This document shows, piece after piece, positions 22,047 to 33,374 of a stretch of DNA of 64,000 bases. The position numbers and the translations under genes are program-made. Origin of the DNA: Anolis sagrei (Eukaryota; Chordata; Lepidosauria; Squamata; Anolidae); the NCBI RefSeq assembly GCF_037176765.1, contig NC_090024.1, forward strand, positions 248,048,953-248,112,952, read 5' to 3'. The notes beneath the pieces are model-generated. The model was given only the letters and a program-made list of their open reading frames with translations. It was not told where the DNA came from and did no database searches. How positions within the stretch are numbered: position 1 is the first letter of the stretch; the number at the start of each line of letters is the position of its first letter.

Positions 22047-22246
22047 GGACTATGCGGAGTCTGTGGGGCGGAAGATCCGCGACCTGGGCATGTTGGTGGA
22101 TCTCATCTTCCTCAACTCGGAGATGTCTCTGCAGCAAGCCCTCGACGACATCAGCCAGGGCGGGTCAGCCTTTGCCATCGTCATCACCCCCCAGCACCAG
22201 GTCCACCACTCCTGCACCGTCAACATCATGTTTGGCACCCCGCAAG
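22047..22246 (+). CDS. NCOA5: NCOA5 exon, core of the anticodon-binding-like domain
   Basis: Residues about 173-239: DYAESVGRKIRDLGMLVDLI, FLNSEMSLQQALDDISQGG, SAFAIVITPQHQVHHSCTVN, IMFGTPQ. Human has the same with a few conservative changes. The alternating hydrophobic strands and the FAIVIT segment are the signature of the domain; catalysis is not expected because this family lacks the synthetase core. The acceptor is ttgtgcag and the donor CAAG|GTACGA. Length is 200 nt. Confidence 0.96.
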
Positions 22247-22479
22247 GTACGAGGGGCAGGAACAGGGGGCTGGTCAGGGGGCCTCCCGCAAATGGCCGGT
22301 CTGGGGGAAGGGACTGGATCTCCCTTGTGTGTGTGTTTTAGGGGAAGGCAGGCATGCAGCCGTGCCCCTCCTTTAATTCCTGCTGCTGCCCTTTGTGGAT
22401 ATTCCTGACCTAGACCTGTGAGTGTAGTTCCGGAGGAGACCATGTGTTTGCCACTCCTCGCTTCTTAGGCCTCTTCTTA

Positions 22480-23092
22480 GGGCGACTAAAATGATCAAGG
22501 GTCTGGAGAACAAGCCCTATGAGGAGCGGCTTAGGGAACTGGGCATGTTTAGCCTGAAGAAGAGAAGGCTGAGAGGAGATATGATGAGGGCCATGTATAA
22601 ATATGTGAGAGGAAGCCACAGGGAGGAGGGGGAGCAGATCAAGGGTCTGGAGAACAAGCCCTATGAGGAGCGGCTTAGGGAACTGGGCATGTTTAGCCTG
22701 AAGAAGAGAAGGCTGAGAGGAGATATGATAGCCATGTATAAATATGTGAGAGGAAGCCACAGGGAGGAGGAGGGAGCAAGCTTCCTTTCTGCTTCCTCGG
22801 AGACTAGGACGCAAGGGAACAATGGCTTCAAACTACAAGAGAGGAGATTCCACCTGAACATGAGGAAGAACTTCCTGACTGTGAGAGCCGTTCAGCAGTG
22901 GAACTCTCTGCCCCGGAGGGAGTGTGGTGGAGGCTCCTTCTTTGGAAGCTTTGAAACAGAGGCTGGATGGCCATCTGTCAGGGGTGATTTGAATGCAATA
23001 TTCCTGCTTCTTGGCAGAATGGGGTTGGACTGGATGGCCCATGAGGTCTCTTCCAACTCTTTGATTCTATGATTCTATCATTCTATGATTCC
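22480..23092 (+). mobile_element. CR1 LINE 3' end with a 144-bp internal tandem duplication
   Basis: ORF2 tail in which the block [19 protein letters not shown] ... VRGSHREEG occurs twice (22494-22637 and 22638-22781). It then continues normally to [19 protein letters not shown] and the ATTCTATGA-type tail. The same duplicated junction occurs at 40066-40489. Confidence 0.9.
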
Positions 23093-23770
23093 GCCTTCTT
23101 TTTAAATGGCGGCCTTTTCGCTCAGTGACTCTGGGGCTCTGGGAAGACGGCCTACTGTTGGGTCACTTTCTTGCTTCTCAGAAACCTTCAGACCAGTCTC
23201 CGCCTTTGAGGCAGAAAGTTGTTTATTTTAGTCGCTGGAACTTTATTGTTGGAGGATTCAAACAGATTGTTCCCAGAGGTTGTGCCTTGAGTAGGGATCT
23301 CCTTCCTTACTCAGCTTTTGAAGGAAGCAATGTGTAACTTCAGTGATTTCTCTTATTGTGTAGAGGTCTTAGAAAACAGTGCATCCTGCATCTTGGCAGA
23401 ATGGGGTTGGCCTGGATGGCCCATGAGGCCTCTTTCCACTCTAGGATTCTGTGAATGCAATTCTGAAGACCATTCAAAATACGTGAATGTAGTTCATTCA
23501 CTCTTCTAATACTGTGGATTATTTATCTGAATTGCAAAAGTGTAATAAGGAACAATATGTTCCTATGATTGAGAAGACTGATCCAGTACGACTGTGCAGA
23601 GGTAAATGGATTTGTTATGATTATGTGCCTTCAAGCCATTTCTGACCTACATGAACCCTAAAGTGAACCTAACACAGGGTTTTCTTGGCAAGACGTTTGT
23701 TGAACAAAGATCAGCTAGTAAATCTGGGGTAGTACATTCTCCAGCAGAAATATCTGGAATATCTCTAAGT
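23093..23770. other. NCOA5 intron, no gene; small CR1 tail at 23388-23455
   Basis: Nothing recognised apart from a short CR1 3' fragment (cttggcagaatggggttggc). Confidence 0.45.
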
Positions 23771-24262
23771 CAGTGTTTCTCAACCTGGGGGTGGGGCCCC
23801 TGGGGGGGGGGGGACCACGAGGTGGTGTCAAAGGGGTTGCCAAAGACCATCAAAAAACACAGTATTTTCTGTTAGCCATGGGGATTCTGTGTGGGAAGTT
23901 TGGCTCAATTCTATCATTGTTGGGGTTCTTTGATTGTAGGTGAACTATAAATCCCAGCAACTACATCTCCCAAATGTCAAGGTTTATTTTCCCCAAACTT
24001 CACCAGTGTTCACATTTGGGCATATTGAGTGTTCGTGCCAAGTTTGGTCCAGATCTATCATTGTTTGAGTCCACAGTGCTCTCTGGATGGAGGTGAACTG
24101 TAACTCCAAAACTCAAGGTCAATGACCACCAAACCCTTCTAGTATTTTCTGTTGGTCATGGGAGTTCTGTGTGCCAAGACTGATTCAATTTTATCATTGG
24201 TAGAGTTCAGAATACTGTTTTGTATTAAGGGGTTGTAGCATTAGGAAGGTTGAGAACCACTG
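23771..24262. mobile_element. Non-autonomous hAT element
   Basis: CAGTGTTTCTCAACCTGGGG at the left and AAGGTTGAGAACCACTG at the right, flanked by CTCTAAGT/CTCTAAAC (8 bp, two differences). Its cargo is the segment shared with the Helitrons. Confidence 0.75.
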
Positions 24263-24861
24263 CTCTAAACAATATGGAGAACCAAATAGCTCCAAAAGTG
24301 TGGTCCTCAAAGGCCTTATCTTCCATGAAGGAGTCAACTGACTCCAACCTAATCCCTTCCATTTTCAGTTTCTAATACCCCTGGTGTTCTCCAGCCCTCT
24401 TCTTCCTCTTGAGATCGCCCTCTGCGATGAACAATGAAACAAAACTTCATTCATTATGCAAAAAGAATAATACATTCTGTTAACCAGCAAAATTTGCCTC
24501 CTAAGCTTTGTTAGAGAAATGTGGAACTGAGTTAGCACACAACTAATCAAATTTACCAGTTGTTTCCAAGATCCAGCTACACACATCCAACTTACAAACA
24601 ACTCATAGTTAAGAATAGAGGTGAGACAACAGGAAGTGAGAGAAATTCAGAAGGGAAATTCCTCCCTGAAAGAGGTACTGTGATGGGGAAAAGGGGTCCC
24701 CTAAGAGATGTCCCTGAGCGTTTACCCCCCTCCCTCTAATCCTTGTTTCCACAAGGGAAATGTTCCAAAATCCAATTCTCACAGGGACAGAAAGAGAGGG
24801 GAAATCTTTCAAACGGGCACAGACAACAAAACACACCATGGGAGTGTTAACCTTTCCCTAT
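24263..24861. other. Unassigned dispersed-repeat-like sequence, no gene
   Basis: The segment gagacaacaggaagtgagag at about 24622 looks like a known lizard interspersed repeat, but I cannot assign a family. No coding signal. Confidence 0.35.
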
Positions 24862-25005
24862 GCTCCTTCTTTGGAGGCCTTTAAACAGAAGCTGCATGGC
24901 CATCTGTCAGGGGTGCTTTGAACGCGATTGTCCTGCTTCTTGGCAGAATGGGGTTGGACTGGATGATGGCCCAGGAGGTCTCTTCCAACTCTAGGGTTCT
25001 AGATT
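24862..25005 (+). mobile_element. CR1 3' end fragment
   Basis: ctccttctttggaggccttt, catctgtcaggggtgctttg, tggcagaatggggttggact. It is followed to 26057 by unique-looking NCOA5 intron without a gene. Confidence 0.85.
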
Positions 25006-26065
25006 CTTATGCACAGAAACAAGAGTAAACTGACAACAGAGAATTAAGCATTGAGATGAAAATAATAATTAAAAAAAAACAATTCAGTAGTAAACATAGT
25101 AAACTAAAACATGAGTAACACATTACAACATATACCCTAAAAGCAGTTGTAATACAATTACATTAAAATGGCTAACACCAGTGTTCATTTAAGATATATC
25201 GTAGCAGCCATAAAATACAATTGGGTTAGCAAGCGTACCAATGGGCTAAAATGGTTCTCCTTCTCAAGGTTTCCCCACAGTTTTGTGAACATTTCCCAGT
25301 AGTCTTCCCATCCTCCAGTTCTAGAAATGAGAGTGACATGAGTGTGGTGCAAATTTGGAGAAGGCAACCCTGTTCCTTCTCAGAGAGGCGCTGTGAAGGA
25401 GCGGAAGAAGCTCCTCCTAAAGCTACATCATTTGTTTCCAAGATACGTTTTTGTGGTTGTTGACTCCTGCACCACCTTCTCAATTGTAAACTTTTGTGCC
25501 TGGCTAGCTAGGCGTGATTTTTGCCTCCGCACACAATTGATTAGTTTAAGCAGTTGCATCAAGGGAGATTACTCTGAAAAAAGAGGAAGAGTTTAGAGGG
25601 GAAAGCATCTGATTGGACTCCTTCCTTGGGTGAGGGAGGAAAAGAGAAGTGTGGAAGACGGAGTGCGATCGCTGATTGCTTGCTTTGCTGATTGCTTGCT
25701 ATCAAATTGCACCTGAAAAAAGAGTAAATACATTGGGGGGAAACCAGGGATGGCCACAGAGCGGCATGCCTCTGCTGTGAATAATGAGAAGACATTGAAA
25801 AGGATATTGTATTCATTGCGACCAGCAAGAGTGATTGGTGTGTTCCGCACAAATACCTCCAAAGCACCCACAGGCAGTGAAGCGGTCACAATCAGGCTCC
25901 TCCGCGGTCGTGTTTTCAAAGGTGAATTAAAGTAACCGAGATTGAAAGGGAGGAGGTGGAGTTGCTTCCTCGCGTGTTTACGTCACATGCTGGCAAAGGA
26001 CTGAGAGGTCCTGAGGGAATTGGCAAAGGCTCAACCGCATGCAACTGCAAAAGGTCTCACTAGAG

Positions 26066-27261
26066 CAGTGGTTCTCAACCTTCCTGATGCCGTGACCCCT
26101 TAATACAGTTCCTCATGTTGTGATGACCCCCCAACCATAACATTGTTTTCATTGCTAATTCATAACACTCATTTTACTACTGTTATAAATCTTAACGTAA
26201 ATATCCGATATGCAGATGTATTTTAATTCACTAGTCCAATATGGGCACAAATACCCAATACGCCCAAATGTGAATGCTACTGGGGTTGGGGGAGGATTGA
26301 TTTGACAAGCTGGAATGTGTCCAGAGGAGGGCGACTAAAATGATCAAGGGTCTGGAGAACAAGCCCTATGAGGAGCGGCTTAAGGAGCTGGGCATGTTTA
26401 GCCTGAAGAAGAGAAGGATGAGAGCCATGTATAAGTATGTGAGAGGAAGCCCCAGGGAGGAGGAGGGAGCAAGCTTGTTTTCTGCTTCCCTGGAGACTAG
26501 GACGCAATGGAGCAATGGCTTCAAACTACAAGAGATGAGATTCCATCTGAACATTAGGAAGAACTTCCTGGCTGTGAGAGCCGTTCAGCAGTGGAACTCT
26601 CTGCCCCGGAGTGTGGTGGAGGCTCCTTCTTTGGAAGCTTTTAAGCAGAGGCTGGATGGCCATTTGTCAGGGGTGCTTTGAATGCAATATTCCTGCTTCT
26701 TGGCAGAATGGGGTTGGACTGGATGGCCCATGAGGTCTCTTCCAACTCTTTGATTCTTTGATTCTATGATTTTGTAATTTGGGAGTTGTAGTTGCTGGGA
26801 TTTATAGTTCACCTAGAATCAAAGAGCATTCTGAACTCCACCAACGATGGATTTGAACCCAACTTGGCACACAAAACTCCCAGCACCAATGGAAAACACT
26901 GGAAGGGTTTGATGGGCATTGACCTTGAGTTTGGGAGTTGTAGTTCACCTATATCCAGAGAGCACGGTGGACTCACGCAATGGTGGATCTGGACCCAACT
27001 TGGCACGAATACTCAATATGCCCAAATGTGAACACTGGTAGAGTCTGGGGAAAATAGACCTTGACATTTGGGAGTTGTAGTTGCTGGGATTTATAGTTCA
27101 CTACAATCAAAGAACATTCTGAACTCCACCAATGATAGAATTGGCTCAAACTTCCCACATGGAATCCCCATGACCAACAGAAAATACTGTGTTCTGATGA
27201 TCCCCCTGACACCCCCTCACGACCCCCACAGGGGTCCCGACCCCCAGGTTGAGAAACACTG
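26066..27261. mobile_element. hAT element (SPIN-like) interrupted by CR1
   Basis: Left end CAGTGGTTCTCAACCTTCC with a SPIN-type body to about 26280; right end ccccaggttgagaaacactg. Flanked by CACTAGAG/CACTAAAG (26058-26065, 27262-27269). A CR1 copy at about 26285-26772 sits inside and is therefore younger. The part from 26773 on carries the Helitron-like cargo in the opposite direction. Confidence 0.8.
26285..26772 (+). mobile_element. CR1 3' end inserted in the hAT element
   Basis: Encodes [20 protein letters not shown] and onward to [10 protein letters not shown] in one open frame. It lacks a short segment (GDMI) found in other copies. 3' tail at about 26745-26772. Confidence 0.9.
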
Positions 27262-27445
27262 CACTAAAGGGTCCGTGGGAAGAGATATCAATGGCATGTT
27301 TAATTTGCATGTGACTCCACCCTGGGAGGACAGGGTCGGGAATTGTAACACATTTAATGCATTTATTTAATCACATGCATTTAATTCATAGACAAAAAAA
27401 ATTAATACATTGAAATTTCTCAACAATTGCACAACACAATTCAGA

Positions 27446-28340
27446 TCATAGACTCCTATAGTTGGAAGTGACCCCCTGGGCCATCCAGTCCAACCCCATT
27501 CTGCCAGGAAGCAGGAATATTGCATTCAAAGCACCCCTGACAGATGGCCATCCAGCCTCTGTTGAAAAGCTCCCAAAGAAGGAGCCTCCACCACACTCCG
27601 GAGTTCCACTGCTGAACGGCTCTCACAGTCAGGAAGTTCTTCCTCATGTTCAGATGGAATCTCCTCTCTTGTAGTTTGAAGCCATTGTTCCATTGCGTCC
27701 TAGTCTGCAAGGAAGCAGAAAGGAAGCTTTCTCCCTCCTCCCTATGACTTCCCCTCACATATTTATACATGGCTATCATGTCTCCTCTCAGCCTTCTCTT
27801 CTTCAGCCTAAACATGCCCAGCTCCTTAAGCCACTCCTCATAGGGCTTGTTCTCCAGACCCTTGATCATTTTAGTCGCCCTCCTCTGGACACATTCCAGC
27901 TTAGAGTCAATATCTCTCTTGAATTGTGGTGCCCAGAATTGGACACAATATTCCAGGTAATGTGGTCTAACCAAGGCAGAATAGAGCATGGGGAGCATGA
28001 CTTCCCTAGATCTAGACACTCGACTCCTCTTGATGCAGGCCGAAATCCCATTGGCTTTTTTTGCCACCACATCACATTCCTGGCTCATGTTCAACTTGTT
28101 GTCCACGAGGACTCCAAGATCTTTTTCACACGTACTGCTCTCGAGCCAGGTCTCATTGTCCCCCATTCTGTCTCTTTGCATTTCGTTTTTTCTGCCAAAG
28201 TGGAGTATCTTGCATTTGTCCCTGTTGAACTTCATTGTTTTAGTTTTGGCCCATCGTCTCTCTAATCTGTCAAGATCGTATTGAATCCTGTTCCTGTCCT
28301 CTGGAGTCTTGGCTTTCACTCCCAATTTGGTCCTGTCTGC
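27446..28340 (-). mobile_element. CR1 LINE, longest open ORF2 tail (inverse)
   Basis: The - strand has a 289-codon open frame: [89 protein letters not shown]. This is the connection and C-terminal part of the CR1 reverse transcriptase. It is one of the most complete copies here, though still 5'-truncated. Microsatellite (TAA)n follows at 28350-28394. Confidence 0.92.
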
Positions 28341-28345
28341 AAACT

Positions 28346-28391
<46 letters not shown>

Positions 28392-28393
28392 CC

Positions 28394-28495
28394 TTTATTT
28401 ATACCGTGCTAACATCTCCCGAAGGACTCGGTGCGGCATGATAGGTGAAATTGATAGGTTTTTGGAGATAGGTGCGGTGTGCAGACAATCTTAAA
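28394..28495 (-). mobile_element. L2 3' tail (inverse), split by Penelope pair
   Basis: cctttatttataccgtgcta, ggactcggtgcggcatgat and gtgcagacaatcttaaatct match 34500-34790. The tail resumes after the Penelope insert at 28707 (cttaaatctctcgtaaa). Confidence 0.65.
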
Positions 28496-28706
28496 TCTGT
28501 CGAAGGCTTTCATGGCTGGACTCACTAGGTTCTTGTGGGTTTTTTCGGGCTATAGAGCCATGTTCTAGAGGCATTTCTCCTGACGTTTCGCCTGCATCTA
28601 TGGCAAGCACACCTCTGAGGATGCTTGCCATAGATGCAGGCGAAACGTCAGGAGAGAATGCCTCTAGACCATGGCTCTATAGCCCGAAAAACCCCACAAG
28701 AACCTA
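28496..28706. mobile_element. Head-to-head pair of Penelope-like termini (large inverted repeat)
   Basis: The - strand terminus (about 28526-28609) is followed directly by the + strand terminus (28611-28704); the two are near-perfect reverse complements, so the RNA or single strand would fold into an approximately 90-bp hairpin. The + copy has CTGAGGA (28615-28621), GAAAC (28642-28646) and GTC (28647-28649), a hammerhead core. The insertion is flanked by a duplicated CTTAAATCT(G/C)TCG. Confidence 0.8.
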
Positions 28707-29415
28707 ATCTTAAATCTCTCGTAAAGTGCATTTGGGACATGATGCTTGGAGTTTCCTATTCTGGGAAGGCACACTGGAACAACCACATCTTCAAGCTCTT
28801 CAAGCTCCTGCCTTCTCATAATAGAGTGGAGCAGACTCTGACTTACGGGGAAGCAAAGCTAGAGAAGAAAACGAAATAGGAAAGTCGAGAAATAAGAAGG
28901 AAACGCCAGGTGGGAAATGCATTTCGGAATCTGAACATTTGGACAAAGATAACAGGTTCACATGTATTGATTGATTGGGAGATGTCTCGGAGGGAAATAG
29001 GAGGAGGAATTTTTCGTGGCAGAGAGCACACTGCAGAGACTGAGATGGAAAAATACACGATTTCAAGCAGATTGGAAGTGAAGGTAATTTTAAATTTGTT
29101 CCACAGAGTGTTGCAGACAGAGGTTTTGGAAGACAGGAGGAGGCGCGGTGAAGTCGAGGGAAAGGCAGTGAAGGAAGTAGTAATTAAGAGGCTTTGATAT
29201 TCATTTACCTGACAGGGGCAAAGAGTTAATTGATTTGGAATAGTTAATTGATATTGAATGCCAAGAGACTCCTAGAGTCTAGTCAGAAGCTGTGCGTGCT
29301 TCGGAAGGAAGGCAGGGAACATTGTAAGGTCCCGTTGGATGCCTATCTCGCATGTGTCTCCGTCTTGACACTCACTGGTTACTTACCTTAGCCTGCAGGT
29401 GTCATTTATTATACC
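28707..29415. other. NCOA5 intron, no gene
   Basis: Unassigned sequence with short chance frames. Nothing recognised. Confidence 0.4.
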
Positions 29416-29748
29416 ATGGGTTTTGGTAGGTTTTTCCGGGTTATTTGGCCATGTTCTGGAGGCAATTTCTTCTGACGTTTCGCCTGCATCTATGGCAAGC
29501 ATCCTCAGAGGTAGTGAGGTCTGTTGGAAGTAGGAAAAAGGGGTTTATATATCTGTGGAATGGCCAGGGTGGGGCAAAGGACTATTGTCTGCTGGAGCTA
29601 GGTGTGAATGTTTCAACTGACCACCTTAATTAGGGTTTTACAACAGCAAAACAACAGAGAGTAAACAATTTTTTTTAACCACCTCCCAACAAAAGATTCC
29701 CCCAGGCACTGCCAAGCCATCAAATGCTAATTAAGGTGGCCACTTTGG
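29416..29748 (-). mobile_element. Penelope-like element, terminal region (inverse)
   Basis: ggtttttccgggttatttgg, cttctgacgtttcgcctgca, catcctcagaggtagtgagg, then ggtgtgaatgtttcaactga and agcaaaacaacagagag. It includes the sub-terminal part also seen at 63180-63355. Confidence 0.75.
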
Positions 29749-30520
29749 TTGCCGCAAGAAGGTCCTCCATTGTGCATCATGTGGCAGGGCTCAGGTTGCA
29801 TTGCAGCAAGTGGTCAGTGGTTTGCTCTTCTCCACACTCGCATGTCGAGGATTCCACTTTGTGGCCCCATTTCTGAAGGTTGGCTCTGCATCTCGTGGTG
29901 CCCGAGCGCAGTCTGTTCAGCGCCTTCCAAGTTGCCCAGTCTTCTGTGTGCCCAGGGGGGAATCTCTCATTTGGTATCAGCCATTGATTGAGGTTCTGGG
30001 TTTGAGCCTGCCACTTTTGGACTCTCGCTTGCTGAGGTGTTCTAGTCAGTGTCTCTGTAGATCTTAGAAAACTATGTCTAGATTTAAGTCGTTGACATGC
30101 TGGCTGATACCCAAACATGGGATGGGCTGGAGATGTCTCTGCCTTTGTCCTTTCACTATTGGCTGCTACTTCCCGGCAGATGTCAGGTGGTACAATACCG
30201 GCTAGGCAGTGTCATTTCTCCAGTGGTGTAGGGCGCAGACACCCTGGGATAATGCGGCATGTCTCATTAAGAGCCACATCTACTGCTTTAGTGTGGTGAA
30301 ATGTGTTCCACACTGGGCATACTCACTCAGCAGCAGAGTAGCACAGCGTAAGGGCAGATGTCTTCACTGTGTCTGGTTGTGATCCCCAGGTTGTGCCAGT
30401 CAGCTTTCGTATGATGTTGTTTCTAGCACCCACTTTTTGTTTGATGTTCAGGCAGTGCTTCTTGTAGGTCAGGGCACGGTCCAGAGGGAGTCCTTGTGGA
30501 GATAGTGGCGGGGTATACAT
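29749..30520 (-). mobile_element. Non-LTR retrotransposon RT, C-terminal part (inverse)
   Basis: The - strand encodes LTYKKHCLNIKQKVGARNNI, IRKLTGTTWGSQPDTVKTSA, CYSAAE, later QPACQRLKSRHSFL, PPGHTEDWATWKALNRLRSG and a zinc-knuckle-like STCECGEEQTTDHLLQC. The pattern (LGVTLDRALTYK..., LTGTTWG) is that of a jockey/RTE-like pol; the clade is not resolved. A related fragment lies at 53985-54540. (TTA)n at 30529-30558 separates it from the next exon. Confidence 0.7.
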
Positions 30521-30587
30521 AAAGTTATTATTATTACTATTATTATTATTATTATTATCCTGGTTGACCCTTTCTCTCCCGCCGCAG

Positions 30588-30914
30588 AGCACCGCAACAT
30601 GCCTCAGGCGGACGCCATGGTGCTGGTGGCGAAGAACTACGAGCGCTACAAGGTGGAGGTGCGGGAGAAGGAGCGCGAGGAGATCGCCCGGCAGGCCGCC
30701 AAGATGGCCGACGAGACCATCCTCCAGGAGCGGGAGCGGCCCCCTCCGTCCTCCGAGGAGGGGCCCCGCGGGGGGCACCCCCCCAGCATCCAAGCCCTGC
30801 TCAACCTGCTGGCCGACAACCGCTACCTGACGGCCGAGGAGACCGACAAGATCATCAACTACCTGCGGGAGCGCAAGGAGCGGCAGCTGCGGGCCAGCGG
30901 AGACGCCCTCCCAG
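30588..30914 (+). CDS. NCOA5: NCOA5 exon with the LXXLL receptor-binding motif
   Basis: Residues about 240-348: EHRNMPQADAMVLVAKNYER, REKEREEIARQAAKMADETI, HPPSIQALLNLLADNRYLTA, EETDKIINYLRERKERQLR. LLNLL (residues about 310-314) is the LXXLL box through which NCOA5 contacts nuclear receptors (human LINLL). The exon finishes the anticodon-binding-like domain and enters a helical stretch. The acceptor is cgccgcag. The donor is CCAG|GCAAGT, a GC donor: phase and the next exon leave no GT alternative. Confidence 0.95.
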
Positions 30915-30964
30915 GCAAGTCCTCAGCCCCAAGGGTGGGATCTGGGGGGGGGGGGTGTGGAATC

Positions 30965-31110
30965 GCCACCCAAGGGGCCATCTAGTCCAACCCCCTTCTG
31001 CCACGCTCTCCTCTCCTGACAAATGGCCAGATCTATCCTCTCTTTGCAAAACTCAAGAGCCTACCGTTGAACACCTTTGATGGCTAGGAAGTTGTTCCCA
31101 ATGTTTAGGT
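30965..31110 (-). mobile_element. Old CR1 3' end fragment (inverse)
   Basis: ggggccatctagtccaaccc, cagatctatcctctctttgc and gaagttgttcccaatgttta resemble the inverse CR1 tail with much divergence. Starts about 50 bases after the GC donor. Confidence 0.55.
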
Positions 31111-31175
31111 TGAATCTCTTCTCTTGCTGTCTTGGCCCTTGCGGCAGGAGCAGAAAACAAACCTGGGTCCCTTTC

Positions 31176-31308
31176 AGGCAAGGGCAAACTTGGGCCTTCC
31201 AGGTGTTTGGGACTCCAACTCCCACAATTCCTAACAGCCTACCGGCTGTTAGGAATTGTGGGAGTTGAAGTCCCAAACACCCGGAAGGCTCAAGTTTGCC
31301 CATGCCTG
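31176..31308. mobile_element. Palindromic MITE, about 133 bp
   Basis: Foldback centred near 31242: arms gggcaaacttgggccttcc ... ggaaggctcaagtttgccc, with cctaacagcc/ggctgttagg at the centre. Half of this element is a building block of the array that follows. A related foldback lies at 51208-51294. Confidence 0.8.
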
Positions 31309-31949
31309 GTCTAGAGGCATCATAATGTCATAGAATCTTACAGTTCGAAGGGACCTCTAAAGGCCATCCAGTCCAACCCCCTTCTGCTTTCATGCAGAAA
31401 AGCACCATCAGAACCCCTTGACAGATGGCCATCCAGCCTCTGTTTTTCTGTTATTATTATTCCTGGTCTAGATGCATCATAGTGTCATAGAATCTTACAG
31501 TTGGAAGGGACCTCTAAAGGCTATCCAGTCCAACCCCCTTCTGCTTTCATGCAAAAAAGCACCATCAGAGCCCCCTGACAGATGGCCATCCAGCCTCTGT
31601 TTTTCTATTATTATTATTATTATTATTATTATTGTTATTACTATGACTTCTATTGCTCTTGTTATTGTAGAATTATAGATACATCAAGTTGAGAGAAATC
31701 CCAAGGGTCATTTAGTCCAACCCCCTGCCATGGAGGAAAAGCACCTTTAAAGCATCCTCAACAGATGGCCATCCAAAGCACCTGGAGGGTCAAAATTTGC
31801 CCGTTCCTGGTCTAGATGCATCATAGTGTCATAGAATCTTACAGTTGGAAGTGACCTCTAAAGGCCATCCAATCCAACCCCCTTCTACTTTCATGCAGAA
31901 AAGCACCATCAGAACCCCTTGACAGATGGCCAACCAGCCTCTGTTTTTC

Positions 31950-31986
<37 letters not shown>

Positions 31987-32302
31987 GTTATTACTATGAC
32001 TTCTATTGCTCTTGTTATTGTAGAATTATAGATACATCAAGTTGAGAGAAATCCCAAGGGTCATTTAGTCCAACCCCCTGCCATGGAGGAAAAGCACCTT
32101 TAAAGCATCCTCAACAGATGGCCATCCAAAGCACCTGGAGGGTCAAAATTTGCCCGTTCCTGGTCTAGATGCATCATAGTGTCATAGAATCTTACAGTTG
32201 GAAGTGACCTCTAAAGGCCATCCAATCCAACCCCCTTCTACTTTCATGCAGAAAAGCACCATCAGAACCCCTTGACAGATGGCCAACCAGCCTCTGTTTT
32301 TC

Positions 32303-32342
<40 letters not shown>

Positions 32343-33336
32343 GTTATTACTATGACTTCTATTGCTCTTGTTATTGTAGAATTATAGATACATCAAGTTG
32401 AGAGAAATCCCAAGGGTCATTTAGTCCAACCCCCTGCCATGGAGGAAAAGCACCTTTAAAGCATCCTCAACAGATGGCCATCCAAAGCACCTGGAGGGTC
32501 AAAATTTGCCCGTTCCTGGTCTAGATGCATCATAGTGTCATAGAATCTTACAGTTGGAAGTGACCTCTAAAGGCCATCCAATCCAACCCCCTTCTGCTTT
32601 CATGCAGAAAAAGCCCCATCAGAACCCCTTGACAAGTGGCCATCCAGCCTCTGTTTTTCTATTATTCTTCTTCTTATTATTATTATTATTACTAGTATTG
32701 CTCTCTTATTATTATAGAATTATAGATACATCGAGTTGAGAGAGATCCCAAGGGTCATTTAGTCCAACCCCCTGCCATGGAGGAAAAGCACCTTTAAAGC
32801 ATCCTCAACAGATGGCCATCCAAAGCACCTGGAGGGTCAAAATTTGCCCATGCCTGGTCTAGATGCATCATAGTGTCATAGAATCTTACAGTTGGAAGTG
32901 ACCTCTAAAGGCCATTCAGTTGAATCCCCTTCTCCTTTCATGCAGAAAAGCACCATCAGACACCCCCCCCCCCCCCGACAGTTGGCCATCCAGCCTCTGC
33001 ATTATTATTATTAGTAGTAGTACGACAACTTCTATTATTATTATAGAATTGTGTATACATAGAGTTGAGATTGACCCTGAGGGTCATTCAGTCCAACCCC
33101 CTGCCATGGAGGAAAAGCACTTTCAAAGCACCCCTGACAGATGGCCAATTCTGGGAGTTGAAGTCCAAAGCACCTGGAGGGCCAAAGTTTGCCCATGCCT
33201 GGTCTAGATGGACCATAGTGTCATAGGATCTTACAGTTGGAAGTTGCCTCTAAAGGCCATTCAGTTGAACCCCCTTCTGCTTTCATGCAGAAAAGCACCA
33301 TCAGAGCCCCCCAACAGATGGCCATCCAGCCTCTGC

Positions 33337-33374
<38 letters not shown>

